From positions 83,049 to 147,048 of the forward strand of contig CACHXC010000001.1 in assembly GCA_902583715.1 (NCBI GenBank): a stretch of DNA of 64,000 nucleotides, written 5' to 3'. Shown here one piece after another: positions 9,132 to 21,190 of this stretch (within the stretch, counting starts at the first letter, position 1; each line of letters opens with the position of its first letter). The notes below the pieces were generated by a model, which saw only the letters and a program-made list of their open reading frames with translations, was not told the origin of the DNA and ran no database searches. The DNA comes from an uncultured SAR116 cluster alpha proteobacterium (GTDB lineage Bacteria > Pseudomonadota > Alphaproteobacteria > Puniceispirillales > Puniceispirillaceae). A program made the position numbers and the translations under genes.

Positions 9132-10628
9132 TTAGCGGGTAAATCGCAAGGCTTCACCAGCTGCCCGAATCAATGCGCGTGCTTTGTTTTGGGTTTCTTC
9201 ATATTCAGCGTCCGGGTCACTGTCATAGACAATGCCGGCCCCAGCCTGAACATGCATGGTCTGGTCTTTCACAATCGCTGTGCGAAGCGCAATACAGGTA
9301 TCCAGATCGCCGGCCACTGAAATATAGCCAACTGCGCCGGCATAAGCACCGCGGCGGTCAGGCTCCAGTTCATCAATTAATTTCATCGCACGGATTTTTG
9401 GCGCACCCGACACTGTTCCGGCGGGAAATCCCGCAACAAGAGCATCAATGGCATCAAGATTGTCCCGGATACTGCCTTCAACTTGTGAAGCGATATGCAT
9501 GACATGGCTGTAATATTCTATTTCGTAATTTGATTTTACCTGGACTGTGCCCGGGCGTGACACCCGGCCAACGTCATTACGTCCCAGATCCAGTAGCATC
9601 AGGTGTTCGGCGCGCTCTTTTACATCTGCCATCAAATCGGCTGCATTGGCGGCGTCTTCTTCTGCGGTGGTCCCGCGTTTGCGCGTGCCAGCAACTGGCC
9701 GGATGGTGACCGTTTGGTCACGAAGCCTGACCAGAATTTCTGGACTTGACCCCACAACGGCCATTTTATCAAAATCAAAATAAAATAAGAAAGGCGAGGG
9801 GTTCAGGCGCCGTAAGGACCTATAGAGATTTATAGCCGGTAGGTGAAAGGGAATGGAAAAACGCTGTGACAACACAATCTGAAAAATATCACCAGCGCGT
9901 ATATAGTCTTTGGCTTTTTTAACCATCTCCAGAAAACTGGATTTGCTCATATTTGTGGTTGGTTCGGGCAAGGGGGCGGTGGCATCACCAACCTCTGTAT
10001 GCGGCAAAGGGCTGTCTAGACTGTTGATCGCCTGTGACAGCCGATCATGCGCATGCGCCCATGCGGTTTCGGCATTATCCCAGTCTTGGGGTCGGATTTG
10101 CGTTACCAAGGTGATGCTGTCTTTTAACCTGTCAAAGATCGCAATAAGTGATGGGCGCAGTAAAAGCGAATCATCCATATCTACAGCGGCGCTATTTTGA
10201 TCTGGTATGGTCTCTATTTGTCTAATCATGTCATAGCCGAAATAACCGAATAATCCAGCCGCCATGGGTGGCAAATCTCCGGTATCTTGCATCGCGCTTT
10301 CAGCCATTAACTGGCGTAATGATTGCAAGGGCGGCAGGGTGTCTGGTACGAAATTTTCAGGCAAAGCCGGTGTTCGGTTAATTTCGGCCTGATTATTGTG
10401 GCACCGCCAGATCAAATCAGGTTGTAGGCCAATGACGGAAAATCGCCCACGCACCTCGCCGCCTTCAACAGACTCAAGCAGGAAACAATTGGTTTGACCG
10501 TCGGCAAGTTTTAAAAAAGCAGATACCGGCGTTTGCGTGTCAGCAACAAGCACCCTGTGTACAAGCTGGATCGCACCGGCGTTAAACGTCTCGCTAAAAT
10601 GATCAAAAGCTGCAGACGTCGGCGCCAT
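9132..10628 (-). CDS. trpE: Anthranilate synthase component I
   Basis: Chorismate-binding domain motifs: IVLSQRFSIPF, RPVAGTRKRG, LVAGFPAGTVSGAPKIRAMKLIDELEP, VQAGAGIVYDSDP. Confidence 0.95.
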   Translation of the reverse strand: MAPTSAAFDHFSETFNAGAIQLVHRVLVADTQTPVSAFLKLADGQTNCFLLESVEGGEVRGRFSVIGLQPDLIWRCHNNQAEINRTPALPENFVPDTLPPLQSLRQLMAESAMQDTGDLPPMAAGLFGYFGYDMIRQIETIPDQNSAAVDMDDSLLLRPSLIAIFDRLKDSITLVTQIRPQDWDNAETAWAHAHDRLSQAINSLDSPLPHTEVGDATAPLPEPTTNMSKSSFLEMVKKAKDYIRAGDIFQIVLSQRFSIPFHLPAINLYRSLRRLNPSPFLFYFDFDKMAVVGSSPEILVRLRDQTVTIRPVAGTRKRGTTAEEDAANAADLMADVKERAEHLMLLDLGRNDVGRVSRPGTVQVKSNYEIEYYSHVMHIASQVEGSIRDNLDAIDALVAGFPAGTVSGAPKIRAMKLIDELEPDRRGAYAGAVGYISVAGDLDTCIALRTAIVKDQTMHVQAGAGIVYDSDPDAEYEETQNKARALIRAAGEALRFTR

Positions 10629-12493
10629 TATTGTGTGGTCCCTATCAAAAGCTGTTGGACAGCCACTGGATTTAACTGCAAATCATGTTTTTGCGACAAT
10701 GATATCAACAACAAATTTGTCATGTCGTCACGCATAGCGTTGTTCATCACGGTCAGCACTAGTTCAGTTGTTTCACTCAGCTCTTTTTCTGTGGCCGGAA
10801 TAATATCAATGGTTCGCACGGCAATCGCCTCGCGGCCTGTTTCAATAACTTGAATGTCACCACTTTTTTGGTTGAATGCGGCGTTGGCAATCAGCCCGGC
10901 GGCTTCATGGTCAAGGCCAATGCCGTTACGCCGGAATGCCAGGCTTGTTACGGTGTCTTGATCTGTTTGTGGGGTGGTTAAGACCGCATCTGCCGCCGCG
11001 CGCGCTGTTTTGACGGCTTCTACACGCTTAAAATCAGATATGACCAGTTTTTTAACCTCACCAAGTCGGCGCTCTCTTGGTTCGGTTTCGGCAGTGACAT
11101 TAACAACAAAAAATACATCATCACTGCCTTCTTGAATGACGCTCGCCTCATTTATCTCACTATCCCAAATCAGATCGAGAATAGCGCTATCTTGAAGCAA
11201 TTCGTTGGCCTCACCAGCTACTGGTAGGCCGTCGATTGTCTGTCCCTGCCGATTAATATCATTAGCAATGTTTAACCGACCGCCAGCTTTGCGAATGGCT
11301 TCTTCAATGGTTTCACCACTGCCAAGAACATCTTCCAGCATATTGACCTTGTCATAGAGCACATCTATCGCCCGTTCGGCACGCAAGGTAGAAACAATCT
11401 CATCACGCACATCTTCCAATTGTGTTACACCGCCGGCTGTGATTTTGTCGATTGACAAAAGATGAAATCCAAATGCCGTTTGCAAAGGCCCGACTATGGC
11501 ACCAGCGTCAGCGGCAAAAGCTGCGGTAGCAAGATTGCCATCAAGCGCCGCTTGGGTGACCGTGCCGAGATTGGTGTCTGCATCGGTCCAGTTCAATAAA
11601 GAGGAAGCGACCTCGGCAAAATTCTCACCATTGTTCAGCCGGTGACGCGCGGTTGCAGCAGTGGTTTCATCGTCAAATACCATCTGGCGGATGTCGCGAG
11701 TTTCAGGCGTTCTGAATTCATCGAGACGTTCATCAAAAGTGGTTTGGATCTCGGTATCACTGATGGTGATGGTCTCGGCAATGGCCGCGGCGGATAAGCT
11801 TCCAATAACGGCGCTACGCAAACGCGGTGCGGCATAGCTGGATTTGTTATCCTGAAAAAATTTGTTAATCACCGCATCATCTGGAGTGGGTACAGATTCT
11901 GGACGGACGGCATAGCTGGTTAATTTAACTGTTCGTTTTTCTAATTCATGGGCGGCGACAACGCTGGCCAATTCATTGCTATAGCGAAGACCCCCGGCAA
12001 GTGGTGCCATCAGTTGTTGGCGTTGCAAGACATTGTCAACGCGTTTGAGATAATCTGATTCCGAATAGCTCGCATTGGCGAGGGCTTGCATAAAGCGGCC
12101 TTCAGAAAACTGTCCTAATTCATCCTGAAAACTTGGTTCATTGGCAACGGCGTCACGTTGCATGGCACGGGTCACAGTCAAACCAAGGTCTTGATTTTCA
12201 GCGCGAAACAACAATTCACGCGACATTGTGCCAATCACTTCATTGAGTAACCCACCCTGGACAGCTTCTTCAGTTGTGGTGTTCGGAAGATAGGCGCGAC
12301 GTGTCCGGTCAAATTCAATAGCAACCTCACGGGGGGACAGGCTCTGTTCACCTGCCGATATAGCCTTATCACTGCCACCAATCAAACCGGTGGACCCGTC
12401 TCCAATGCCCCATAAAGCAAATCCCCCTGCCAGAAACAGCAGAAAAAATTTCATCAACGGAGATTTGGCGCCACTGCGCATCGCCTGTAACAT
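10628..12493 (-). CDS. ppiD: SurA N-terminal domain / peptidylprolyl isomerase PpiD-like periplasmic folding factor
   Basis: N-terminal signal anchor (MKFFLLFLAGGFALWGIGDG), SurA_N-like region and a PpiC-like domain (IRQMVFDDETTAATARHRLNNGENFAEVAS). Confidence 0.85.
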   Translation of the reverse strand: MLQAMRSGAKSPLMKFFLLFLAGGFALWGIGDGSTGLIGGSDKAISAGEQSLSPREVAIEFDRTRRAYLPNTTTEEAVQGGLLNEVIGTMSRELLFRAENQDLGLTVTRAMQRDAVANEPSFQDELGQFSEGRFMQALANASYSESDYLKRVDNVLQRQQLMAPLAGGLRYSNELASVVAAHELEKRTVKLTSYAVRPESVPTPDDAVINKFFQDNKSSYAAPRLRSAVIGSLSAAAIAETITISDTEIQTTFDERLDEFRTPETRDIRQMVFDDETTAATARHRLNNGENFAEVASSLLNWTDADTNLGTVTQAALDGNLATAAFAADAGAIVGPLQTAFGFHLLSIDKITAGGVTQLEDVRDEIVSTLRAERAIDVLYDKVNMLEDVLGSGETIEEAIRKAGGRLNIANDINRQGQTIDGLPVAGEANELLQDSAILDLIWDSEINEASVIQEGSDDVFFVVNVTAETEPRERRLGEVKKLVISDFKRVEAVKTARAAADAVLTTPQTDQDTVTSLAFRRNGIGLDHEAAGLIANAAFNQKSGDIQVIETGREAIAVRTIDIIPATEKELSETTELVLTVMNNAMRDDMTNLLLISLSQKHDLQLNPVAVQQLLIGTTQ

Positions 12494-12858
12494 AATGCTC
12501 TATCCATCATTTTTGTTGGTCTTACGGCCAAATTCCCTGAGTCACCCTGATGGGAATAATCTGCAAGACGGTAAGTTGCTCAACCAAGGTAATAATGCGT
12601 GGTGCCATTTGGGGCAACTTCAATATCCATAATTTGGAGTGAAACCGCTGCAAATTGGATTTTTTTTTAGTTGCACTTGCCGCATCGCCAAAATTATCGG
12701 CCTTTTAATGTCTTTCCGCCACTGTGATGGCGCGTCGGGCCGGTCGTATTTGTCTAGACGGTCTTCTTATCGAATATGACGCCTTGTTGGCAGGTGCAGT
12801 TTTTATTGCTAGACAGGCGTGTAGTAATGGGCATGTAAAAAAGAAAAGAGGCACTGAC

Positions 12859-13608
12859 ATGATTGTGGCCGCAAATTGGAAAATGAATCCAGCGTTGGAT
12901 CAGGCCGCGGTTTTGGCAACAGCTCTTGCCAGCCAGCCTTTTTCTGAAATCAAACGGATTTTATTCGTGCCACATCCCTATCTTGTGCCGATGTCGGTGC
13001 GATTAACTGGCGCGCCATTAAAGATCGGCGGGCAAGATTGTCATTTTGCCGATCACGGGGCCTATACCGGTGATGTATCTGCCGGCATGTTGTGTGATTG
13101 CGGTGCGTCCACCGTGTTGTTGGGCCATTCTGAGCGACGATCAGCTCATGGCGAAAGCAGTGATCTTGTTGCACAAAAAATAAGCGCGGCGTTGGCGCAA
13201 AATTTAGATGTTGTTTTATGTGTGGGAGAAACCAAGGCAGAACGGGATGACAAAAAAGCTGAACAGGTTGTGATTGACCAGTTGCAAGCCTCTATTCCTG
13301 ATAATACGCCGCCCACACGGCTAACGATTGCATATGAACCAGTATGGGCGATCGGGACCGGGGCCGTGGCATCTCCTGATGACATTGGCGCGATGCATCA
13401 TATCATTGCGTCCGTGCTTAGCGAACGATTTGGCGCCAACGCTCTGCCACCAATTTTATATGGCGGTTCGGTCAACGCTGAAAATGCTGGGTCAATATTT
13501 GCGGTGCCACTGGTTGGCGGGGCGCTGGTCGGCGGTGCCAGCCTTGATGCCGATGCCTTCGCCGCAATATGCACAGCAGCACAGCTTGCCAGTAGAAATG
13601 CAGGCTAA
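12859..13608 (+). CDS. tpiA: Triosephosphate isomerase
   Basis: MIVAANWKMN, LGHSERR, AYEPVWAIGTG, ILYGGSVN, LVGGASL. The start was corrected to the internal ATG at 12859. Confidence 0.97.
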   Translation: MIVAANWKMNPALDQAAVLATALASQPFSEIKRILFVPHPYLVPMSVRLTGAPLKIGGQDCHFADHGAYTGDVSAGMLCDCGASTVLLGHSERRSAHGESSDLVAQKISAALAQNLDVVLCVGETKAERDDKKAEQVVIDQLQASIPDNTPPTRLTIAYEPVWAIGTGAVASPDDIGAMHHIIASVLSERFGANALPPILYGGSVNAENAGSIFAVPLVGGALVGGASLDADAFAAICTAAQLASRNAG

Positions 13609-13706
13609 TGTGTGATTTTGGAACCCAGCGCAACCATTTTGGTTGAAAAACCTAAAATATACCGATAAAAGCAACGCTTAATTTCAAATTTGTGAGATAG
13701 ATCTGC

Positions 13707-14018
13707 ATGGAAACGCTCGTCCTGACCATCCATATCCTGATTGCGCTTGCGCTTGTTGTGGTTGTGCTGTTGCAACGCAGCGAAGGTGGCGGGCTCGGTA
13801 TTGGCGGCGGTGGCAGTGGCGGCGGCTTCATGACAGCGCGCGGCACAGCAAGTTTTATGACCCGTGCAACAAGCGTTCTGGCGATTGGGTTTTTCACCAC
13901 GACGATTATTCTGGCAATTTTGGCGGGCTATACCACTGAACCGGCATCCATTGTGGATGAAGTGTTGCAACAAGCACCGGCACAGCCATCTGGCCCAAAT
14001 GTGCCAACAGATCAATAG
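13707..14018 (+). CDS. secG: Preprotein translocase subunit SecG
   Basis: METLVLTIHILIALALVVVVLLQRSEGGGLGIGGGGSGGG...TSVLAIGFFTT; located between tpiA and pyrG. Confidence 0.95.
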   Translation: METLVLTIHILIALALVVVVLLQRSEGGGLGIGGGGSGGGFMTARGTASFMTRATSVLAIGFFTTTIILAILAGYTTEPASIVDEVLQQAPAQPSGPNVPTDQ

Positions 14019-14156
14019 CCACCGATCTAACGCTATTCATTTGACCGTGTGATCGCGCCTGAACGCCCGTCTGTTGGCATTGCTGGTGTTTTGCAATGTC
14101 AAGTGGATCAATTTTATTTTATTCGCGCATGAGCGCATTTTTGGACTTACCAATAG

Positions 14157-15812
<1,656 letters not shown>

Positions 15813-15830
15813 CGACGCAATGAAAAAGAG

Positions 15831-16697
15831 GTGAGAGCCGTGCAACAAATCGTCATTACAAATCAAAAATCCGGTTCTGGTAAACAAGTAGTTTGCGGTG
15901 GCGGGGCACCACTTATGCTTATCGCTGGGCCGTGTCAGATTGAAAGCTTGGATCACGCGCTGTTTTGTGCGGAAAAGCTCAAAACCATGGCGGCGCAAGC
16001 TGGCATGGGATTTGTCTATAAATCATCTTATGACAAAGCAAATCGTACCTCGGCGAAGACCGCTAGAGGTGTGGGGATTGATGCTGGTTTAGATATTCTA
16101 GCTCGTGTCAAGGCGGCATTAGATGTGCCGGTTTTGACCGATGTACATAGCGCAGACCAATGTTCTTTAGCCGCTGAAGTTGTTGATATTATTCAGATTC
16201 CAGCCTTTTTATGTCGTCAGACCGACTTGCTAGTTGCGGCGGCGCACACTAGGGCTGTAGTCAATATTAAAAAGGGCCAGTTTTTGGCGCCGTGGGACAT
16301 GGAACATGTTGCCGCCAAAGTGTCGGGTGCTGGCAATGACCGTATTTTGCTGACTGAACGGGGCACGTCATTTGGCTATAACACGCTGGTATCGGATATG
16401 CGGGGGTTGCCAACTATGGCGTCTTTCGGCTTTCCGGTGATTTTTGACGCCACTCATTCGGTTCAACAACCTGGCGGGCGCGGTGCTAGTTCAGGGGGAC
16501 AACGCGAATTTGTGCCGGTTTTGGCACGGGCGGCGGTGGCTGTTGGTGTTGATGGGTTGTTTATGGAAAGTCATGAAGACCCAGATAGTGCACCCTCAGA
16601 CGGGCCAAATATGGTACCGCTTGATGAAATGCCTAAAATTTTGCAAACACTGATGCGGATTGAATTTGCGCGTCAGGCTCAAGCCACTGATTTTTAG
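15831..16697 (+). CDS. kdsA: 3-deoxy-8-phosphooctulonate synthase
   Basis: IAGPCQIES, YKSSYDKANRTS, IIQIPAFLCRQTDL, FDATHSVQQPGG motifs. The exact start is uncertain. Confidence 0.96.
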   Translation: MRAVQQIVITNQKSGSGKQVVCGGGAPLMLIAGPCQIESLDHALFCAEKLKTMAAQAGMGFVYKSSYDKANRTSAKTARGVGIDAGLDILARVKAALDVPVLTDVHSADQCSLAAEVVDIIQIPAFLCRQTDLLVAAAHTRAVVNIKKGQFLAPWDMEHVAAKVSGAGNDRILLTERGTSFGYNTLVSDMRGLPTMASFGFPVIFDATHSVQQPGGRGASSGGQREFVPVLARAAVAVGVDGLFMESHEDPDSAPSDGPNMVPLDEMPKILQTLMRIEFARQAQATDF

Positions 16698-16702
16698 ATT
16701 AA

Positions 16703-18070
<1,368 letters not shown>

Positions 18071-18087
18071 AAATCCAATCTATCCGG

Positions 18088-18120
18088 CGATTCGCTTTTC
18101 GCTTGACGATGCGAATCGTC
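18088..18120 (+). promoter_or_regulatory. Two mutually exclusive inverted repeats between eno and the ftsB-like gene
   Basis: CGATTCGC (18088-18095) pairs with GCGAATCG (18111-18118). GACGAT (18105-18110) pairs with ATCGTC (18115-18120). The two pairings share bases. Confidence 0.45.
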
Positions 18121-18189
18121 TCTGATTCACTATGTCTATTCTACGTCGTTAGCGCCGATCAGCGTCAATTGGCGCAGGGGAGACAAGTG

Positions 18190-18513
18190 ATGACAGCCAT
18201 GACCCGCAAACCCATGACATTCTTTGTCAGTTTTGCACTCATATCGGCGATCATCAGTTTTTTTGGGTTTCATATTGTCAGCGGTGAACGCGGGTTGATG
18301 GCCCGTCCCGGCCTTGAATTAAAAATTGTGCAGGCTGAAGAAAAGCTGGCATTGCTGAATAAGCATCAGCGGTTTTTGCAACAGCGCATTTCTTTATTGC
18401 ATAGCGGGTCAGTTGATGCGGATATATTGGCGGAAACAGCCCGGTCTGAATTAGGTTTGTATGGGCCGAATGATGTGATTATTTCAATTGATATGTCAGA
18501 TTTGAAATTTTAG
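18190..18513 (+). CDS. FtsB/DivIC-like septum formation initiator protein
   Basis: One TM helix followed by coiled coil (GLELKIVQAEEKLALLNKHQRFLQQRISLL) and ILAETARSELGLYGPND; located between eno and pdhA, as is common in alphaproteobacteria. Confidence 0.88.
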   Translation: MTAMTRKPMTFFVSFALISAIISFFGFHIVSGERGLMARPGLELKIVQAEEKLALLNKHQRFLQQRISLLHSGSVDADILAETARSELGLYGPNDVIISIDMSDLKF

Positions 18514-18751
18514 GCAATAATGCGCAGTCTGTTTAATTAACTAAATTTTAGTTTATATTTATATTTTTCAATAAAAACAATAAAATATAATTGTTGCAAA
18601 AATAAAAAATTCTTTCAATTCTATAGCTGTTGTTGGCAGTCAGTGGCGGTTTCGCGTGCTGAATGTGCGAACTGCCTGCGGTTTTAAACAAAATCGTGGG
18701 GTGGATGGTGTAAGGCCAGCCATAAAAAAGGCCGATCGCATCAGAGGGAAA

Positions 18752-19834
18752 ATGAGGAACGCGCGCATGGTTGCAAAAACCGAGACCAAACGCAAAAAAG
18801 GGCCGGGCAGGCCGCCAAAATCAGTTGCGGGCAAAATAAATGACACGCCGCCGACCGATGATTTACTTGCCATTTACAAGGACATGTTGCTGATCAGACG
18901 TTTTGAAGAGAAAGCGGGTCAGCTCTACGGTATGGGGCAAATTGGCGGGTTCTGCCATTTATATATCGGTCAAGAAGCGGTGGTTGTTGGGTTGCAATCT
19001 GCGTCAAAGCCCGGCGATACGGTGGTGACATCGTACCGCGATCACGGTCATATGCTGGCTTGCGGCATGGCGGCTGATGGGGTGATGGCTGAATTAACCG
19101 GGCGGGCTGGCGGCTATTCACGCGGTAAAGGCGGTTCGATGCATATGTTCAGCCGCGAAAAAAAGTTTTTTGGTGGGCATGGCATTGTTGGTGCGCAGGT
19201 GCCGATTGGTGTCGGTCTGGCCTTTTCGCATAAATATAAAGATGAGCCGAATGTTTGTTTGACCTATCTTGGCGATGGCGCTGTGAATCAAGGGCAGGTG
19301 TATGAGAGCTTTAATATGGCGGCACTGTGGCGCTTGCCATGCCTGTTTATTATTGAAAACAACCAATATGGTATGGGCACCGCAGTGACCCGCGCGGCGG
19401 CTGGCCGTGCCCTTGCTGACCGTGGTCTTGCTTATGGGATCCCGGGCAAGCAAGTTGATGGTATGGATGTTCTGGCGGTGCGCAGTGCCGCGCTTGAGGC
19501 GCTTGCTCACTGCCGCGACGGCCATGGTCCCTACATTTTAGAGATGAAAACCTATCGTTATCGTGGCCATTCCATGTCAGATCCGGCAAAATACCGCACC
19601 CGCGAGGAGGTCGATGCGATGCGCAAACAGCATGACCCTATCGACCAGATGCGAGAGGTGCTTAAAAACCAAAATATTACTGATGAACAACTCAAATCCA
19701 TTGATTCTGACGTCAAGGTCATTGTGACCAAAGCGACTGAATTTGCGCAAACAAGTCCAGAACCAGATGTGGCGGAATTATTTACTGATATTTTACTGCC
19801 GGTAGATGATGGCAGCCAACTGGCAAAGGTGTGA
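18752..19834 (+). CDS. pdhA: Pyruvate dehydrogenase E1 component alpha subunit
   Basis: YKDMLLIRRFEEKAGQLYGMGQIGGFCHLYIGQEAV and GDGAVNQGQVYESFNMAALW...ENNQYGMGT ThDP motif. Start may be 18752 or 18767. Confidence 0.96.
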   Translation: MRNARMVAKTETKRKKGPGRPPKSVAGKINDTPPTDDLLAIYKDMLLIRRFEEKAGQLYGMGQIGGFCHLYIGQEAVVVGLQSASKPGDTVVTSYRDHGHMLACGMAADGVMAELTGRAGGYSRGKGGSMHMFSREKKFFGGHGIVGAQVPIGVGLAFSHKYKDEPNVCLTYLGDGAVNQGQVYESFNMAALWRLPCLFIIENNQYGMGTAVTRAAAGRALADRGLAYGIPGKQVDGMDVLAVRSAALEALAHCRDGHGPYILEMKTYRYRGHSMSDPAKYRTREEVDAMRKQHDPIDQMREVLKNQNITDEQLKSIDSDVKVIVTKATEFAQTSPEPDVAELFTDILLPVDDGSQLAKV

Positions 19835-19837
19835 TCC

Positions 19838-21187
19838 ATGGCTAGTGAAATCAAAATGCCGGCTTTATCGCCGACGATGGAAAGTGGCACATTGGCCAAA
19901 TGGCTTGTTGCAGAGGGCGATCAGGTGCGGTCCGGGGATATCATTGCCGAGATTGAGACTGATAAAACAACAATGGAAGTCGAAACCATTGAAGATGGTA
20001 TTATTGGCAAATTATTGGTGCCAGCCGGGGCTGAAAACGTTGCGGTCAATACAACAATCGCGATTTTGATTGATGACGCTGCTGATGCTATTCCTGACGT
20101 TGCATCAGCAGACCCAGCGGCGCCCGCTGAACAGCCTGCTGTGAGCGTGCCGGCCCCGCAAGCACTCGCCGGAGCTGCAACAGTGGTAACGGGGGCGTCA
20201 ACATCGTTGACAGTGCGCGAGTCACTGCGCGATGCCATGGCAGAAGAGATGCGGCGCGATGACCGGGTGTTTGTCATGGGCGAAGAAGTTGCCGAATATC
20301 AAGGGGCCTATAAAGTGACGCAGGGCCTGCTTGATGAATTTGGCGCAAAACGCGTTATTGATACACCGATAACTGAACAAGGCTTTGCCGGGTTAGGGGT
20401 TGGCGCCGCCTTTGGTGAATTGCGACCAGTGATTGAATTTATGACATTTAATTTTGCCATGCAGGCGATTGATCAGATCATTAATTCAGCGGCCAAAACT
20501 CTGTATATGTCAGGTGGACAAATGGGGTGCCCGATCGTGTTTCGCGGCCCCAACGGGGCGGCCAGCCGGGTCGGGGCACAACATTCGCAATGCTATGCCA
20601 GCTGGTACGCGCATTGCCCAGGTTTGAAAGTGGTGTCGCCCTATTCAGCGGCTGATGCCAAAGGCTTGCTAAAATCAGCGATCCGTGACCCTAACCCGGT
20701 TATTTTCCTTGAAAATGAAGTGATGTATGGGCAGAGTTTTGACGTGCCGGATGATGATGACTGGCTCGTGCCAATTGGTAAAGCGAACATCGTGCGCAGT
20801 GGCACAGATGTCACCATCACAGCATTTTCCATTATGGTGGGACGGGCCTTGCAAGCGGCCGATCTGCTGGGTGAGCAAGGCATCAGTGCAGAAGTCATTG
20901 ATTTGCGGACAATTCGACCGCTAGATTGTGATACCATTGTTGGATCAGTGAAAAAGACGTCGCGGCTGATCACCTGTGAAGAAGGGTTCCCTTTTGCTGG
21001 TATCGGCGCCGAGATTGCGATGCAGGTTATGGAACAGGCATTTGACTGGCTGGATGCGCCGGTTGCCCGGGCAACTGGCAAGGATGTGCCAATGCCATAT
21101 GCAGAAAATCTAGAAAAGCTGGCTTTGCCGCAGGTTGAAGATATTGTGGCGACAGCCCAAGCTGTTTGTGACGGGTTCAGGGGGTAA
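19838..21187 (+). CDS. pdhB: Pyruvate dehydrogenase E1 component beta subunit with N-terminal lipoyl domain
   Basis: N-terminal lipoyl motif ([17 protein letters not shown]) followed by the E1-beta domain ([13 protein letters not shown]-like, [28 protein letters not shown]). Confidence 0.96.
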   Translation: MASEIKMPALSPTMESGTLAKWLVAEGDQVRSGDIIAEIETDKTTMEVETIEDGIIGKLLVPAGAENVAVNTTIAILIDDAADAIPDVASADPAAPAEQPAVSVPAPQALAGAATVVTGASTSLTVRESLRDAMAEEMRRDDRVFVMGEEVAEYQGAYKVTQGLLDEFGAKRVIDTPITEQGFAGLGVGAAFGELRPVIEFMTFNFAMQAIDQIINSAAKTLYMSGGQMGCPIVFRGPNGAASRVGAQHSQCYASWYAHCPGLKVVSPYSAADAKGLLKSAIRDPNPVIFLENEVMYGQSFDVPDDDDWLVPIGKANIVRSGTDVTITAFSIMVGRALQAADLLGEQGISAEVIDLRTIRPLDCDTIVGSVKKTSRLITCEEGFPFAGIGAEIAMQVMEQAFDWLDAPVARATGKDVPMPYAENLEKLALPQVEDIVATAQAVCDGFRG

Positions 21188-21190
21188 TCC

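Noticed and set aside
13788-13830. Gly-rich repeat (GGGLGIGGGGSGGG) in secG
   Set aside because: A glycine-rich segment is a normal feature of SecG and is not a novel repeat.
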